This document shows, one piece after another, positions 1 through 8,997 of a stretch of 38,590 nucleotides of DNA. The notes beneath the pieces are model-generated. The model was given only the letters and a program-made list of their open reading frames with translations. It searched no databases and was not told the origin of the DNA. This DNA is from Caballeronia mineralivorans PML1(12). Lineage in GTDB: Bacteria > Pseudomonadota > Gammaproteobacteria > Burkholderiales > Burkholderiaceae. The DNA is taken from the NCBI RefSeq assembly GCF_001028175.1, contig NZ_AEJF01000004.1, positions 1 through 38,590 on the forward strand, in the 5' to 3' direction. Position 1 is the first letter of the stretch. Each line of letters begins with the position of its first letter. The position numbers and the translations under genes were made by a program.

Positions 1-65
1 ACGCGTGCGGCGTTCGCGGACATGGCGCGCTGTGCCCGGTCGGACTCGGGCGTCGTTTGGGTCAT
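1..65 (-). CDS. 5' end of an unidentified Fur-regulated gene (cut by window edge)
   Basis: A leftward reading frame starts at an ATG at 65-63 and runs open to the window edge, giving 21 codons beginning MTQTTPESDR. An excellent Shine-Dalgarno sequence (AGGAGG) lies six bases upstream of the ATG, at about 71-76. A promoter with an embedded Fur box lies directly upstream. Too little protein is present to name it. Iron-repressed genes of this sort are often siderophore sigma factors, siderophore synthesis or transport genes, or haem uptake genes. That is only inference from the promoter. Confidence 0.7.
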   Translation of the reverse strand, partial: MTQTTPESDRAQRAMSANAAR

Positions 66-88
66 GTGGACCTCCTGTCATCCCGATC

Positions 89-118
89 ATTGTAATTGCG
101 AATCATTCTCACTTACAA
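89..118 (-). promoter_or_regulatory. Fur-repressed promoter (Fur box between -35 and -10)
   Basis: Read on the minus strand, TTGTAA (118-113) and TACAAT (94-89) form a sigma-70 -35/-10 pair with an 18-base spacer. The spacer holds TGAGAATGATTCGCA (111-97). This matches the 7-1-7 Fur box TGATAATnATTATCA at 12 of 14 defined positions. A repressor bound there would cover both promoter elements. Transcription would start near 82, giving a short leader to the ATG at 65. The remaining gap (119-305) shows only a GC-rich hairpin without a T-run at 181-201 and no convincing gene. Confidence 0.75.
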
Positions 119-305
119 GAGAGAATTTTGGGGCGCGAATCGAGGAGGGTAATGAAGACGAACGAAGGGGAACGACGCTACGGCGCTGATTGGCCGCGCC
201 GTGCGGAAAGAAAGCGTTCGGGCAACGCCTCTGATTTTGGCTCAGTTGACGCCGAGGTGCTGCCGCGCGCGAGGGCGAACTGCGAGCCCATCACGAAAAG
301 AACGT

Positions 306-1097
306 TCAGGAGGGGAGATTTACATCGCGAGGGAAAGCCCAAGCGGCCAAAAACCGTCGCAAGATCCCCGATGAATATGCCCCGCCCAGCGCATGCAGGA
401 ACTCGAGAAACGATTCAGGTGCATCAGCATCAGCGGTATCCGACACTGTGCGAACGACCGCGCACCGAACACCGTGCTCGAAACACACCTGCGCGAGCGC
501 CGCGCCCTCCATCTCGACCGCCAGCGCATCGGGCAACGCTGCGCGCAGCGCATTCACCTCGTCGTGACTCGAAACAAACCGGTCGCCGCTCACAATCAGC
601 CCACGATGCAAGCGCGGCGGATGCACGCCAAACCGGCTCTCCAACGCAGCATGTTCATCGGCGAGAAAAGCGCTGCACGCATTCGCCAGCGCGGCATTCA
701 GCGTGGCATCGCCGGGAAAACGCGCCATGCCCAGCAAGGGCACTTCAAAGCGCGGAAACAACGGCGATGCGTCCAGATCGTGCTGCATCAGCGTCTCGCC
801 GATCACGATATCGCCTACACGCACGTCGGCGCGCACACCGCCGGCCACGCCGGTGAACACGATGGCGTCAACACCGAACACGTGGATCAACGCGCTCGCC
901 GTTGCCGCTGCTGCCACCTTGCCGACGCGCGCGAGCGTCACCACGCAAGGCACCCCATGCGCCAACCCGAGGTGATATTCACGCCGGCCGATGGTTTCGG
1001 TGCGCACCTCGCCGGCGGCATGCATCGATTCGATGAGATCACCGAGTTCCTGCGGCAACGCGGCCATGATGCCGAGACGATTCACACGCATAGTCAT
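306..1097 (-). CDS. mtnN: 5'-methylthioadenosine/S-adenosylhomocysteine nucleosidase
   Basis: This 263-residue protein cleaves the glycosidic bond of methylthioadenosine and S-adenosylhomocysteine, which clears inhibitory by-products and feeds methionine salvage. It has the phosphorylase-superfamily fold markers of the family: an N-terminal IMAALPQE segment with Glu17 (equivalent to the catalytic Glu12 of E. coli), a GVAGG turn near residue 83, the VEMEGAA motif with Glu197 (equivalent to Glu174) and VSD with Asp220 (equivalent to Asp197). Length is slightly above the usual 230 residues. The ATG overlaps the uvrD stop as ATGA, so the two genes are probably translated from one mRNA. A second in-frame ATG two codons later is an equally possible start. 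Confidence 0.9.
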   Translation of the reverse strand: MTMRVNRLGIMAALPQELGDLIESMHAAGEVRTETIGRREYHLGLAHGVPCVVTLARVGKVAAAATASALIHVFGVDAIVFTGVAGGVRADVRVGDIVIGETLMQHDLDASPLFPRFEVPLLGMARFPGDATLNAALANACSAFLADEHAALESRFGVHPPRLHRGLIVSGDRFVSSHDEVNALRAALPDALAVEMEGAALAQVCFEHGVRCAVVRTVSDTADADAPESFLEFLHALGGAYSSGILRRFLAAWAFPRDVNLPS

Positions 1098-3463
1098 TCC
1101 ACCGCCTGCAATTTAGCGACCGCCAGCGCGAGCCACTTCTCGCCGTGTCGTTTGAAGCGGACTTGCGCGCGGGCGTCCGCGCCCGATCCTTCCAGCGCGA
1201 TCACAGTGCCTTCGCCAAACTTGGTGTGAAACACCGGCTGACCGACCTTGAAACCGGTGTCGGCGGCGCGTTGATTGTTGGCGAACGCGGGCAACGGTTT
1301 GCCGGCATCGGGATCGGTGTACGCAGCGCGTTCTCCGCGCTCCTGCCCCGGCCGCGCGAACCAGTCGCGGCCCCAACCGGCGTTATCCGACCGGCCGCCC
1401 CAGCGTGCGCCCGCCTCCACTTTCGGCGTAAGCCACTTGAGCGACTCTTCGGGGAGTTCATCGAAGAAACGGGAACGGATGTTGTAGCGCGTCTGGCCAT
1501 GCAACATCCGGCTCTGCGCAAACGACAGATACAGCCGCTCCTTCGCCCGCGTGATCGCCACGTACGCCAGCCGCCGCTCCTCCTCGAGCCCGTCACTTTC
1601 CTGCGCGCTGTTCTCGTGCGGGAACAAGCCCTCCTCCAGGCCCGTGATAAACACCGCCATGAATTCGAGACCCTTGGCTGCGTGCACCGTCATCAATTGC
1701 ACGGCGTCCTGACCGGCTTGCGCCTGGTTATCCCCAGCTTCAAGCGATGCGTGCGACAGGAAACCTGCGAGCGGTGTCATGGTGTCGGGATTTTGCGCGG
1801 GGTCGGCGGGGCTTGCCGGATCGAGCACATCGACGGACGGATCGTCCGTCGCCAAGCCGATTTCCGGCGCATTGGTCGCACCCGGACGCAATGGAATGGA
1901 CCGCGCGGGAGTGTCGAGACCGTAGCCCTCCTCTTGCACGAACGCGGCTGCCGCGTTCACCACTTCCTGCAAGTTCTCCAGGCGGTCCTGGCCTTCGCGC
2001 TCGTTCTCGTAATGAGCGGCGAGACCGCTCGTTCGAATCACGTATTCCACCGTTTCCGGCAGGCTCATTTGCTGTGTCTCAGCGCGCATCTTGGCGATCA
2101 ACTGCGCAAAAGCGCCAATGCTCGAACCCGCCTTGCCTGTCACGTACGGAACGGCGGCGGCCATTGAACAATTGTAGAGACGTGCGGCGTCGGCGAGTTG
2201 TTCGATCGATCGCGCACCGATCCCGCGCGTCGGAAAATTCACGACGCGGGCGAACGCAGTGTCGTCGTTCGGGTTGTCGATCAGGCGCAGATACGCGAGC
2301 GCGTGCTTCACTTCCTGGCGCTCGAAGAACCGCAAGCCGCCATACACACGGTACGCAATGCCCGCGTTCACCAGCGTATGTTCGATGGTCCGCGACTGCG
2401 CGTTGCTTCGATACAGGATGGCGATCTCTCCGCGCGCGGCGCCGGCATGAATCATCGCCTTGATCTCCTCGACGATCCACGCCGCCTCCTGCGTATCCGT
2501 CGCGGCTTCGTACACACGCACCGGTTCACCGTGACCGGCATCGGTGCGAAGATTTTTTCCCAGCCGCCGCGAATTCTTGGCGATCAGGAAGTTGGCGGTA
2601 TCGAGAATATGACCGTGCGAGCGATAGTTCTGCTCCAGCTTGATCATGTTGCGCACGTGGTACTCACGTTCGAAGTCGTGCATATTGCCGACATTCGCGC
2701 CGCGAAATGCGTAGATGGACTGATCGTCGTCGCCCACCGCGAAGATGGCGTTGTGCTCTCCCGCCAGCATCTTCAGCCACGCGTATTGCAGCTTGTTCGT
2801 GTCCTGGAACTCATCGACCAGGATATTGCGAAAGCGCGCCTGATAATGCGCGCGCAACGGCGGATTGTGCGCCAGCAACTCATAACAACGCAGCAGCAGT
2901 TCGGGAAAATCCACGACGCCTTCGCGCTGGCATTGCTGCTCGTAGGCCGCATACAGCTCGACAAACTTCATGTTGAAGGAATCGGTCGCGTCGACGTCTT
3001 TCGGGCGCAGCCCTTGTTCCTTCGCGTTATTGATGAAGTACTGGAGATTTTTCGCCGGATATTTTTCGTCGTCGATATTCAGGCCCTTCATCAGCCGTTT
3101 GATGGCGGACAACTGGTCTGCGGTATCCAAAATCTGGAACGTCTGCGGCAAGCCGGCGTCGCGGAAATGCGCGCGCAGCATGCGGTTGCACAGGCCGTGG
3201 AAGGTGCCGATCCACATGCCGCGGGTGTCGATGGGCATCATCGCGGTCAGGCGCGCCATCATTTCCTTGGCGGCCTTGTTCGTGAACGTGACGGCGAGAA
3301 TGGTCGTGGGCGTCGCATATCCCTGCTGGATCAGCCACGCGATGCGCGTGATCAGCACGCGCGTCTTGCCGCTGCCCGCGCCCGCCAGGATGAGCGCCGG
3401 CTCGTTCGGCAGCGTGACGGCGGCAAGTTGTTCGGGATTCAGATTGGCAAGCAGATCGGGCAT
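1094..3463 (-). CDS. uvrD: UvrD/PcrA-type superfamily 1 DNA helicase
   Basis: This 789-residue ATP-dependent 3'-5' DNA helicase acts in nucleotide excision repair, mismatch repair and clearing of stalled complexes. All SF1A motifs are present in order: Walker A AGAGSGKT with Lys33, motif Ia TFTNKAAKEM (residues 59-68), Walker B DEFQD (217-221), motif III GDDDQSIYAFRG (244-255), motif V VHAAKGLEF and motif VI VAITRAKERL. The C-terminus carries the tudor-like segment typical of UvrD/PcrA (VGQPVFHTKFGEGTV), which contacts RNA polymerase in homologues. It is the first gene of a two-gene unit with mtnN. A TATAAT lies about 27 bases upstream of the ATG; the Shine-Dalgarno sequence is weak. Confidence 0.93.
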   Translation of the reverse strand: MPDLLANLNPEQLAAVTLPNEPALILAGAGSGKTRVLITRIAWLIQQGYATPTTILAVTFTNKAAKEMMARLTAMMPIDTRGMWIGTFHGLCNRMLRAHFRDAGLPQTFQILDTADQLSAIKRLMKGLNIDDEKYPAKNLQYFINNAKEQGLRPKDVDATDSFNMKFVELYAAYEQQCQREGVVDFPELLLRCYELLAHNPPLRAHYQARFRNILVDEFQDTNKLQYAWLKMLAGEHNAIFAVGDDDQSIYAFRGANVGNMHDFEREYHVRNMIKLEQNYRSHGHILDTANFLIAKNSRRLGKNLRTDAGHGEPVRVYEAATDTQEAAWIVEEIKAMIHAGAARGEIAILYRSNAQSRTIEHTLVNAGIAYRVYGGLRFFERQEVKHALAYLRLIDNPNDDTAFARVVNFPTRGIGARSIEQLADAARLYNCSMAAAVPYVTGKAGSSIGAFAQLIAKMRAETQQMSLPETVEYVIRTSGLAAHYENEREGQDRLENLQEVVNAAAAFVQEEGYGLDTPARSIPLRPGATNAPEIGLATDDPSVDVLDPASPADPAQNPDTMTPLAGFLSHASLEAGDNQAQAGQDAVQLMTVHAAKGLEFMAVFITGLEEGLFPHENSAQESDGLEEERRLAYVAITRAKERLYLSFAQSRMLHGQTRYNIRSRFFDELPEESLKWLTPKVEAGARWGGRSDNAGWGRDWFARPGQERGERAAYTDPDAGKPLPAFANNQRAADTGFKVGQPVFHTKFGEGTVIALEGSGADARAQVRFKRHGEKWLALAVAKLQAVE

Positions 3464-3489
3464 GGGGCGAGTCTTCCGGTGGGTCGAAC

Positions 3490-3495
3490 ATTATA
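3490..3495 (-). promoter_or_regulatory. -10 element of the uvrD promoter
   Basis: The minus strand reads GGTCTTATAATGTTC, a perfect TATAAT 27 bases before the uvrD ATG. No good -35 hexamer stands at 17 bases, so I support only the -10. The leader would be about 20 bases. Confidence 0.5.
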
Positions 3496-3570
3496 AGACC
3501 GCTCGCACGGACACGTTTTCGAAACAAAGGCGCCGCGGCCCGTAAATCGGCCACCGGTCCGGTAAGACCT

Positions 3571-3576
3571 TATAAT
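3571..3576 (+). promoter_or_regulatory. -10 element of the valS promoter
   Basis: The plus strand reads GACCTTATAATTCCC, a perfect TATAAT 62 bases before the valS ATG. No convincing -35 hexamer is present at normal spacing; an ACCGGTCCGGT near-palindrome lies just upstream at 3553-3563. It diverges from the uvrD -10 about 75 bases away. Confidence 0.5.
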
Positions 3577-3638
3577 TCCCCGATGTCGCTGGTCGACCCC
3601 CGCTTCTTTTTTACGCATTTTTCGGCAGATCCCACCCC

Positions 3639-6509
3639 ATGAGTGACAACACGCTTGCGAAGAGTTTCGAGCCCCAGAACATCGAATCCCATTGGGGACC
3701 GGAATGGGAAAAGCGCGGCTACGCTGCGCCAACCCTGATCGAAGGCAAAAAAGATTTCTCGATCCAACTCCCGCCGCCGAACGTCACCGGCACGCTGCAC
3801 ATGGGTCACGCGTTCAACCAGACCATCATGGACAGCCTGACCCGCTACCACCGCATGCTCGGCGAAAACACGCTGTGGCTGCCTGGGACGGATCACGCGG
3901 GTATCGCTACGCAGATCGTTGTGGAGCGGCAACTCGATGCGCAAGGTATTTCCCGGCATGATCTCGGCCGCGAAGAATTCCTCAAACGCGTCTGGGAATG
4001 GAAGCAGAAATCCGGCTCGACCATCACGAATCAAGTGCGTCGCCTGGGCGCCTCCATCGACTGGTCGCGCGAATATTTCACGATGGACGACAAAATGTCT
4101 CCCGTCGTGCTCGACGTGTTCGTCACGCTGTACAAGCAGGGCCTGATTTATCGCGGCAAACGGCTGGTGAACTGGGATCCTGTGCTGGGTACGGCTGTGT
4201 CCGACCTGGAAGTAGCCAGCGAGGAAGAAGCCGGCAGCCTGTGGCACATCAATTACCCGCTGCCGGACGGCTCGGGCCACGTGACGGTCGCGACCACCCG
4301 CCCGGAAACCATGCTCGGCGACACCGCCGTGATGGTCCATCCGGAAGACGAGCGTTATGCGCATCTGATCGGCAAGACGGTGATGCTGCCGTTGTCGAAC
4401 CGGGAAATCCCCGTGATTGCGGACGACTACGTGGATCGTGAGTTCGGTACCGGCGTGGTCAAGGTCACGCCCGCGCACGATTTCAACGACTATCAGGTCG
4501 GCCTGCGCCATAAGCTGCCAATGATCGAGATTCTCACGCTCGACGCAAAGATCAACGACAACGCGCCGGAAAAATATCGCGGCATGGACCGCTTCGACGC
4601 ACGCAAGCAAGTCGTGGCCGATCTGGAAGCGCTCGGCCTGCTTGCGTCCGTCAAACCGCACGCACTGATGGTGCCGCGCGGCGACCGCACCGGCGTGGTG
4701 ATCGAGCCGATGTTGACCGATCAATGGTTCGTCGCCATGAGCAAGCCGGCGCCGGAAGGCACCTTCAATCCGGGCAAATCGATCGCGGAAACAGCGCTCG
4801 ATGTGGTCCGCAACGGCGAAATCAAGTTCGTCCCGGAAAACTGGTCGACAACCTATTACCAGTGGCTCGAAAACATCCAGGACTGGTGTATCTCGCGCCA
4901 GCTCTGGTGGGGCCATCAAATCCCGGCGTGGTACGGCGATAACGGCGAAATCTTCGTCGCCAAGACCGAGCAAGAAGCACGCGCGGAAGCCACGGAAAAA
5001 GGCTACACCGGCGCGCTCAAACGCGACGACGACGTGCTCGACACGTGGTTTTCATCGGCGCTCGTGCCGTTTTCATCGCTTGGCTGGCCGAACGAAACAC
5101 CGGAACTGAAGCACTTCCTGCCTTCGTCGGTCCTGGTGACGGGTTTCGACATCATCTTCTTCTGGGTCGCCCGGATGGTGATGATGACCACGCACTTCAC
5201 CGGCAAAGTCCCCTTCGACACGGTCTACGTCCACGGTCTCGTGCGCGATGCGGAAGGCCAGAAGATGTCGAAGAGCAAGGGCAATACGCTCGACCCGATC
5301 GATATCGTCGATGGCATCGACCTGGAAACGCTCGTCTCCAAGCGTATTACCGGCCTGATGAACCCGAAGCAAGCGGAAAAAATCGAGAAAAAAACCCGCA
5401 AGGAATTCCCCGAAGGAATTCAGCCGTTCGGCACCGACGCGCTGCGCTTCACGATGGCGTCCATGGCAACCCTCGGTCGCAACGTGAATTTTGATCTGGC
5501 AAGGTGCGAGGGATATCGTAATTTTTGCAATAAGCTGTGGAATGCCACCCGCTTTGTTCTGATGAATACCGAAGGCCACGACTGTGGTTTCGGCAAACCG
5601 GAAGAATGCGCCGCAGGTGATTGCGGGCCGGGTGGATACCTCCATTTCTCGCCGGCGGACTTCTGGATCGTGTCGCTTTTGCAGCGCGTGGAGGCGGAAG
5701 TGGAGAAGGGTTTCGCCGACTACCGTTTCGACAACGTGGCGAGCGCAATCTACAAATTCGTCTGGGACGAGTATTGCGACTGGTATCTGGAACTGGCCAA
5801 GGTGCAGATCCAGACCGGCGCGCCCGAACAGCAGCGCGCGACCCGCCGCACCCTGCTGCGCGTGCTGGAAACCGTGCTGCGTCTCGCGCACCCGATCATT
5901 CCGTTCATCACGGAAGCCTTGTGGCAGAAGGTTGCGCCGCTGACCGACCTGTACCCGGAGGCCAAGGAAGGCGCTGAGAGCGCATCCATCATGATTCAGC
6001 GCTACCCGGTCGCGCAACCGTCTAAGATTGATGAATCATCTGAACAGTGGGCGGCCGAACTGAAAGCGGTTATCGATTCATGTCGTAATCTGCGCGGCGA
6101 GATGAATCTGTCGCCGGCGCTCAAGGTACCTTTGCTGGCAACGGGCGACGAAGCGCGGCTCAAGTCGTTCGCGCCCTATGTCCAGGCGCTCGCGCGTTTG
6201 TCGGAGGTGAAGATCATTGCCGACGAAGCTGCGCTCGACGCCGAGGCAAGTGGCGCGCCAGTTGCTATCGTAGGAACGAACAAGCTGGTCTTGAAGGTCG
6301 AAATCGATGTTGCCGCCGAACGCGAACGGCTGACGAAGGAAGTAGACCGCCTGACGCAGGAGATCGCGAAGGCCCGTGTGAAGCTGGAAAACGAAAGTTT
6401 TGTAGCCCGGGCGCCCGCCGCGGTAGTGGAACAGGAGCGCAAGCGGTTGGCGGAGTTTGAATCGACTTCTGACAAGTTGAAAGCGCAGTTATCGCGGCTT
6501 CCGGCCTGA
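3639..6509 (+). CDS. valS: Valyl-tRNA synthetase
   Basis: This 956-residue class I synthetase charges tRNA-Val and hydrolyses mischarged threonyl-tRNA. The HIGH signature is HMGH at residues 54-57, after PPPNVTGTL. The KMSKS signature is at residues 542-546. Between them lies the CP1 editing domain ([13 protein letters not shown] near residue 220). The anticodon-binding domain follows, and the last 70 residues form the charged coiled coil typical of ValRS. Length is normal. The start is the ATG in cccATGAGTGAC; the Shine-Dalgarno sequence is poor. The gene stands alone between divergent uvrD and downstream galU and has its own likely terminator at 6542-6587. Confidence 0.97.
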   Translation: MSDNTLAKSFEPQNIESHWGPEWEKRGYAAPTLIEGKKDFSIQLPPPNVTGTLHMGHAFNQTIMDSLTRYHRMLGENTLWLPGTDHAGIATQIVVERQLDAQGISRHDLGREEFLKRVWEWKQKSGSTITNQVRRLGASIDWSREYFTMDDKMSPVVLDVFVTLYKQGLIYRGKRLVNWDPVLGTAVSDLEVASEEEAGSLWHINYPLPDGSGHVTVATTRPETMLGDTAVMVHPEDERYAHLIGKTVMLPLSNREIPVIADDYVDREFGTGVVKVTPAHDFNDYQVGLRHKLPMIEILTLDAKINDNAPEKYRGMDRFDARKQVVADLEALGLLASVKPHALMVPRGDRTGVVIEPMLTDQWFVAMSKPAPEGTFNPGKSIAETALDVVRNGEIKFVPENWSTTYYQWLENIQDWCISRQLWWGHQIPAWYGDNGEIFVAKTEQEARAEATEKGYTGALKRDDDVLDTWFSSALVPFSSLGWPNETPELKHFLPSSVLVTGFDIIFFWVARMVMMTTHFTGKVPFDTVYVHGLVRDAEGQKMSKSKGNTLDPIDIVDGIDLETLVSKRITGLMNPKQAEKIEKKTRKEFPEGIQPFGTDALRFTMASMATLGRNVNFDLARCEGYRNFCNKLWNATRFVLMNTEGHDCGFGKPEECAAGDCGPGGYLHFSPADFWIVSLLQRVEAEVEKGFADYRFDNVASAIYKFVWDEYCDWYLELAKVQIQTGAPEQQRATRRTLLRVLETVLRLAHPIIPFITEALWQKVAPLTDLYPEAKEGAESASIMIQRYPVAQPSKIDESSEQWAAELKAVIDSCRNLRGEMNLSPALKVPLLATGDEARLKSFAPYVQALARLSEVKIIADEAALDAEASGAPVAIVGTNKLVLKVEIDVAAERERLTKEVDRLTQEIAKARVKLENESFVARAPAAVVEQERKRLAEFESTSDKLKAQLSRLPA

Positions 6510-6541
6510 AACTAACCGATTGCTTGTCCCGTCTTATAGCA

Positions 6542-6587
6542 AAGTGCGTTTTTCTGCTTGAAGAATTAATCTCGCCGCACTTTTTTA
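6542..6587 (+). terminator. Probable valS terminator
   Basis: AAAGTGCG (6542-6549) pairs perfectly with CGCACTTT (6577-6584), and the right arm runs straight into a T-run. The 27-base loop is long for an intrinsic terminator, which lowers confidence. The position, 32 bases after the valS stop, fits. Confidence 0.5.
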
Positions 6588-6678
6588 TCAACGCATCAAC
6601 CTGCATCATGGCGTTTGCTTCCATGCCCATCGTTTCAGGCTTGACGTTTAAACACGATAAGAGGATCAGGGTCATCAA

Positions 6679-7560
6679 ATGCTAAAAGTTACGAAAGCGG
6701 TTTTCCCGGTTGCGGGTCTCGGTACCCGATTCCTCCCCGCGACCAAGGCCAGCCCGAAGGAAATGCTGCCCGTGGTCGACAAGCCGCTGATCCAGTACGC
6801 GGTCGAAGAAGCCATGGCCGCGGGCATCACGGAAATGATCTTCGTGACGGGGCGCAGCAAGCGCGCGATCGAGGATCACTTCGACAAGTCGTATGAGATC
6901 GAAGCCGAGCTGGAAGCGCGCGGCAAGCAAAAGCTGCTCGATCTCGTGCGCAGCATCAAGCCGAGCCACGTCGATTGTTTTTATGTGCGTCAGGCCGAAG
7001 CGCTCGGTCTCGGCCACGCTGTGCTGTGCGCGGAAAAGCTGGTCGGCGACAACCCCTTCGCCGTGATCCTCGCGGACGACTTGCTGTACGGCACGCCGCC
7101 CGTGATGTCGCAGATGATCGAAGTGTTCGATCACTATCACAGCTCGGTGATCGGGGTGGAAGAGATCCCGGCGCAGGATTCCAAGTCGTACGGCGTGATC
7201 GACGGGAAAGAATGGGAAGACAATATTTTCAAGCTCTCGGGCATTGTTGAAAAGCCGGAACCTGAAGTTGCGCCGTCGAATCTTGGCGTGGTCGGGCGGT
7301 ATGTGCTCAAGCCGCGCATCTTCGATCACATCCGCGCGTTGAAGCCGGGCGCGGGCGGTGAGCTGCAACTCACGGACGCGATCCAGTCGTTGCTCGCCGA
7401 CGAACAAGTGCTCGCGTACAAGTATCACGGCACGCGCTTCGACTGCGGCAGCAAGCTCGGTTATCTGAAAGCGACGGTGGAATTCGCGCTGCGCCATCCG
7501 GAAGTGGCTAAGGATTTCCAGGAATACTTGAACACGCGCTCGCCGCATTTGCTCGGCTAA
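6679..7560 (+). CDS. galU: UTP--glucose-1-phosphate uridylyltransferase
   Basis: This 293-residue enzyme makes UDP-glucose from UTP and glucose-1-phosphate for exopolysaccharide, lipopolysaccharide core and trehalose synthesis. The nucleotide-binding signature GLGTRFLPATK begins at residue 13 and is followed by KEMLPVVDKP, both diagnostic for bacterial GalU. Residues near 105-112 (AVILADD) form the metal/UTP site. Length is standard. The gene is single: a long upstream gap separates it from valS and a strong hairpin terminator follows 60 bases after the stop. Confidence 0.96.
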   Translation: MLKVTKAVFPVAGLGTRFLPATKASPKEMLPVVDKPLIQYAVEEAMAAGITEMIFVTGRSKRAIEDHFDKSYEIEAELEARGKQKLLDLVRSIKPSHVDCFYVRQAEALGLGHAVLCAEKLVGDNPFAVILADDLLYGTPPVMSQMIEVFDHYHSSVIGVEEIPAQDSKSYGVIDGKEWEDNIFKLSGIVEKPEPEVAPSNLGVVGRYVLKPRIFDHIRALKPGAGGELQLTDAIQSLLADEQVLAYKYHGTRFDCGSKLGYLKATVEFALRHPEVAKDFQEYLNTRSPHLLG

Positions 7561-7620
7561 GCGGTGAGATGAGCAGCCAGATGAGCGTCAAGCCGCCAGC
7601 AGGCGGTGTGCGGTTGTAAG

Positions 7621-7658
7621 AAAAAATGCCCATGAGAAAAAATCATGGGCATTTTTTT
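7621..7658. terminator. Strong bidirectional terminator between galU and the tusA-like gene
   Basis: AAAAAATGCCCATGA (7621-7635) and TCATGGGCATTTTTT (7643-7657) form a perfect 15-bp stem with a GAAAAAA loop. There is a T-run on the right and, because of the A-run on the left, also one on the minus strand. It lies between two convergent genes and can serve both. Confidence 0.92.
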
Positions 7659-7695
7659 ATCGGCCTGAAACGCTTAGCAGCGGGTTAGCGACAGG

Positions 7696-7923
7696 TTAGC
7701 GGCGCCGCATCAGGAAGGTGAACACTTTGTCGTGCGACGTCGATTCCACCAGTTCATTGCCCGTCTGCTTCGAAAACGCCGCAAAGTCGCGCTGCGAACC
7801 CGGGTCGGTCGCCAGCACCTTCAATATCTGACCGGTCTGCATGTCGGCCAGCGCTTTCTTCGCCCGCAAGATAGGCAACGGGCAAGTGAGCCCGCGCGCA
7901 TCGACTTCCTTGTGCACTTCCAT
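7696..7923 (-). CDS. TusA-family sulfurtransferase
   Basis: This 75-residue protein has the TusA/SirA/YedF fold. The diagnostic CPLP motif is at residues 14-17, with Cys14 as the likely persulfide carrier, preceded by VDARGLT. Family members relay sulfur to tRNA thiolation, molybdenum cofactor or sulfur-metabolism enzymes. No other sulfur-relay genes are adjacent, so the partner cannot be told from context and I give no symbol. It is convergent with galU across the shared terminator. The ATG at 7923 follows a GGCTCA region with no strong Shine-Dalgarno sequence. Confidence 0.88.
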   Translation of the reverse strand: MEVHKEVDARGLTCPLPILRAKKALADMQTGQILKVLATDPGSQRDFAAFSKQTGNELVESTSHDKVFTFLMRRR

Positions 7924-7977
7924 CGAATTGAGCCTTGTTCGAACCCGCTTTATGAGAATTCGATTTTACCTCAGTGC

Positions 7978-8997
7978 CTAAAAATTCACCGCCTGGCCTT
8001 TAGTAAGCGCTTGCCGCATGGCAATGCCGATGCGCGTTGCTTCCCGGGCGTCGTCGAGCGTGAGGCCTGTTGCCGGGCCACCCGTCAGCGATGCCACGAA
8101 CGCCTCCGCTTCGTTCAGGAACGCGTGTTCGAAGCGTTCGAAGAACGTCGGTGTGCATTCGTTGCGAATGCCGGTGGCATCGAAGATCTCTACGCGATTC
8201 GCCCGCGGATTGTGTCCCACCGATAACGCCCCGCCCGTTCCGACCACTTCGGTCTGGGTATCGTGACCGTGGGCGCTCGTGCGCGATGCGTGGAAAACCG
8301 CCAGGCGCCCGCCTTCGAATTCGCAGATCGCGACACCGTTGTCGATATCGCCGCATTCCGCCAGGCCTTCGTGGATCGCGATGGTGCCGCTTGCGAATAC
8401 GCGCGTGACCCGCGGATTGCCAAGCATCCAGCGCGCCAAGTCGATGTCGTGGACGCTGCAGTCGAGGAACAGACCGCCCGACGTCGGCGCGAAACGCACG
8501 AAAAAGCCATCGGGGTCGTTCTTGTCGACGGTCTGCGAACGGACCATGAACGGCCGGCCGATGGCGCCTTGGCTGATCTTGTTGAAGGCGTCGCGGTAAC
8601 TGGCATCGAAACGACGCACGAAACCGATCATCACCTGAAGATGCGGAAATCGCGCGCTTTCTTCGATCACCCGATCGCACTGCGCCAGATCCAGCGACAA
8701 GGGTTTTTCGCAAAACACATGCTTGCCCGCACGCAACGCCGCGATGATCTGGTCAGTGTGCAGCGACGTCGGCGTGACGAGCCAGACGGCATCGAGCGAT
8801 GTGTCTTTCAGCATCGATTCGTAGTCGCTGTGAAGCGCGAGTTCAGGCAGGTTCGCCTGCGCCCATTCCCGTTCCGCCGCAACCGGGCTGCAAGCCGCCG
8901 CGAGCGTCGCCCCCGGCACGTGCCACGCGAGGTTGCGTGCGTGGCGCTGACCGAGCCGACCCAATCCAACAATGCCAATCCGCACCGGCGCTTTCAT
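7978..8997 (-). CDS. Gfo/Idh/MocA-family dehydrogenase, second inositol-type paralogue
   Basis: This 339-residue NAD(P)-dependent oxidoreductase has an N-terminal Rossmann motif GLGRLG (residues 11-16) and the catalytic EKP motif with Lys98. Asp179 and His183 in LDCSVHDID are the other residues of the catalytic triad seen in inositol dehydrogenases. It is translationally coupled to iolG (ATGA overlap at 8994-8997), so it very probably acts on an inositol or inosose isomer, for example scyllo- or D-chiro-inositol. The isomer cannot be read from sequence. It is the last gene of the iolR-iolG-this unit. Confidence 0.85.
   Translation of the reverse strand: MKAPVRIGIVGLGRLGQRHARNLAWHVPGATLAAACSPVAAEREWAQANLPELALHSDYESMLKDTSLDAVWLVTPTSLHTDQIIAALRAGKHVFCEKPLSLDLAQCDRVIEESARFPHLQVMIGFVRRFDASYRDAFNKISQGAIGRPFMVRSQTVDKNDPDGFFVRFAPTSGGLFLDCSVHDIDLARWMLGNPRVTRVFASGTIAIHEGLAECGDIDNGVAICEFEGGRLAVFHASRTSAHGHDTQTEVVGTGGALSVGHNPRANRVEIFDATGIRNECTPTFFERFEHAFLNEAEAFVASLTGGPATGLTLDDAREATRIGIAMRQALTKGQAVNF

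Noticed and set aside
5..856. A 283-codon plus-strand frame, including an ATG after GAGGAGG near 151
   Set aside because: Most of it is antisense to mtnN and the protein is arginine-rich and featureless. The ATG near 151 has a good ribosome-binding site but the frame runs deep into mtnN without recognisable protein.
2198..3496. A 432-codon plus-strand frame antisense to uvrD
   Set aside because: Shadow of uvrD, with its SF1 motifs intact on the other strand.
3570..4973. A 467-codon minus-strand frame antisense to valS
   Set aside because: Shadow of valS; composition is typical of the complementary frame and no motif is present.
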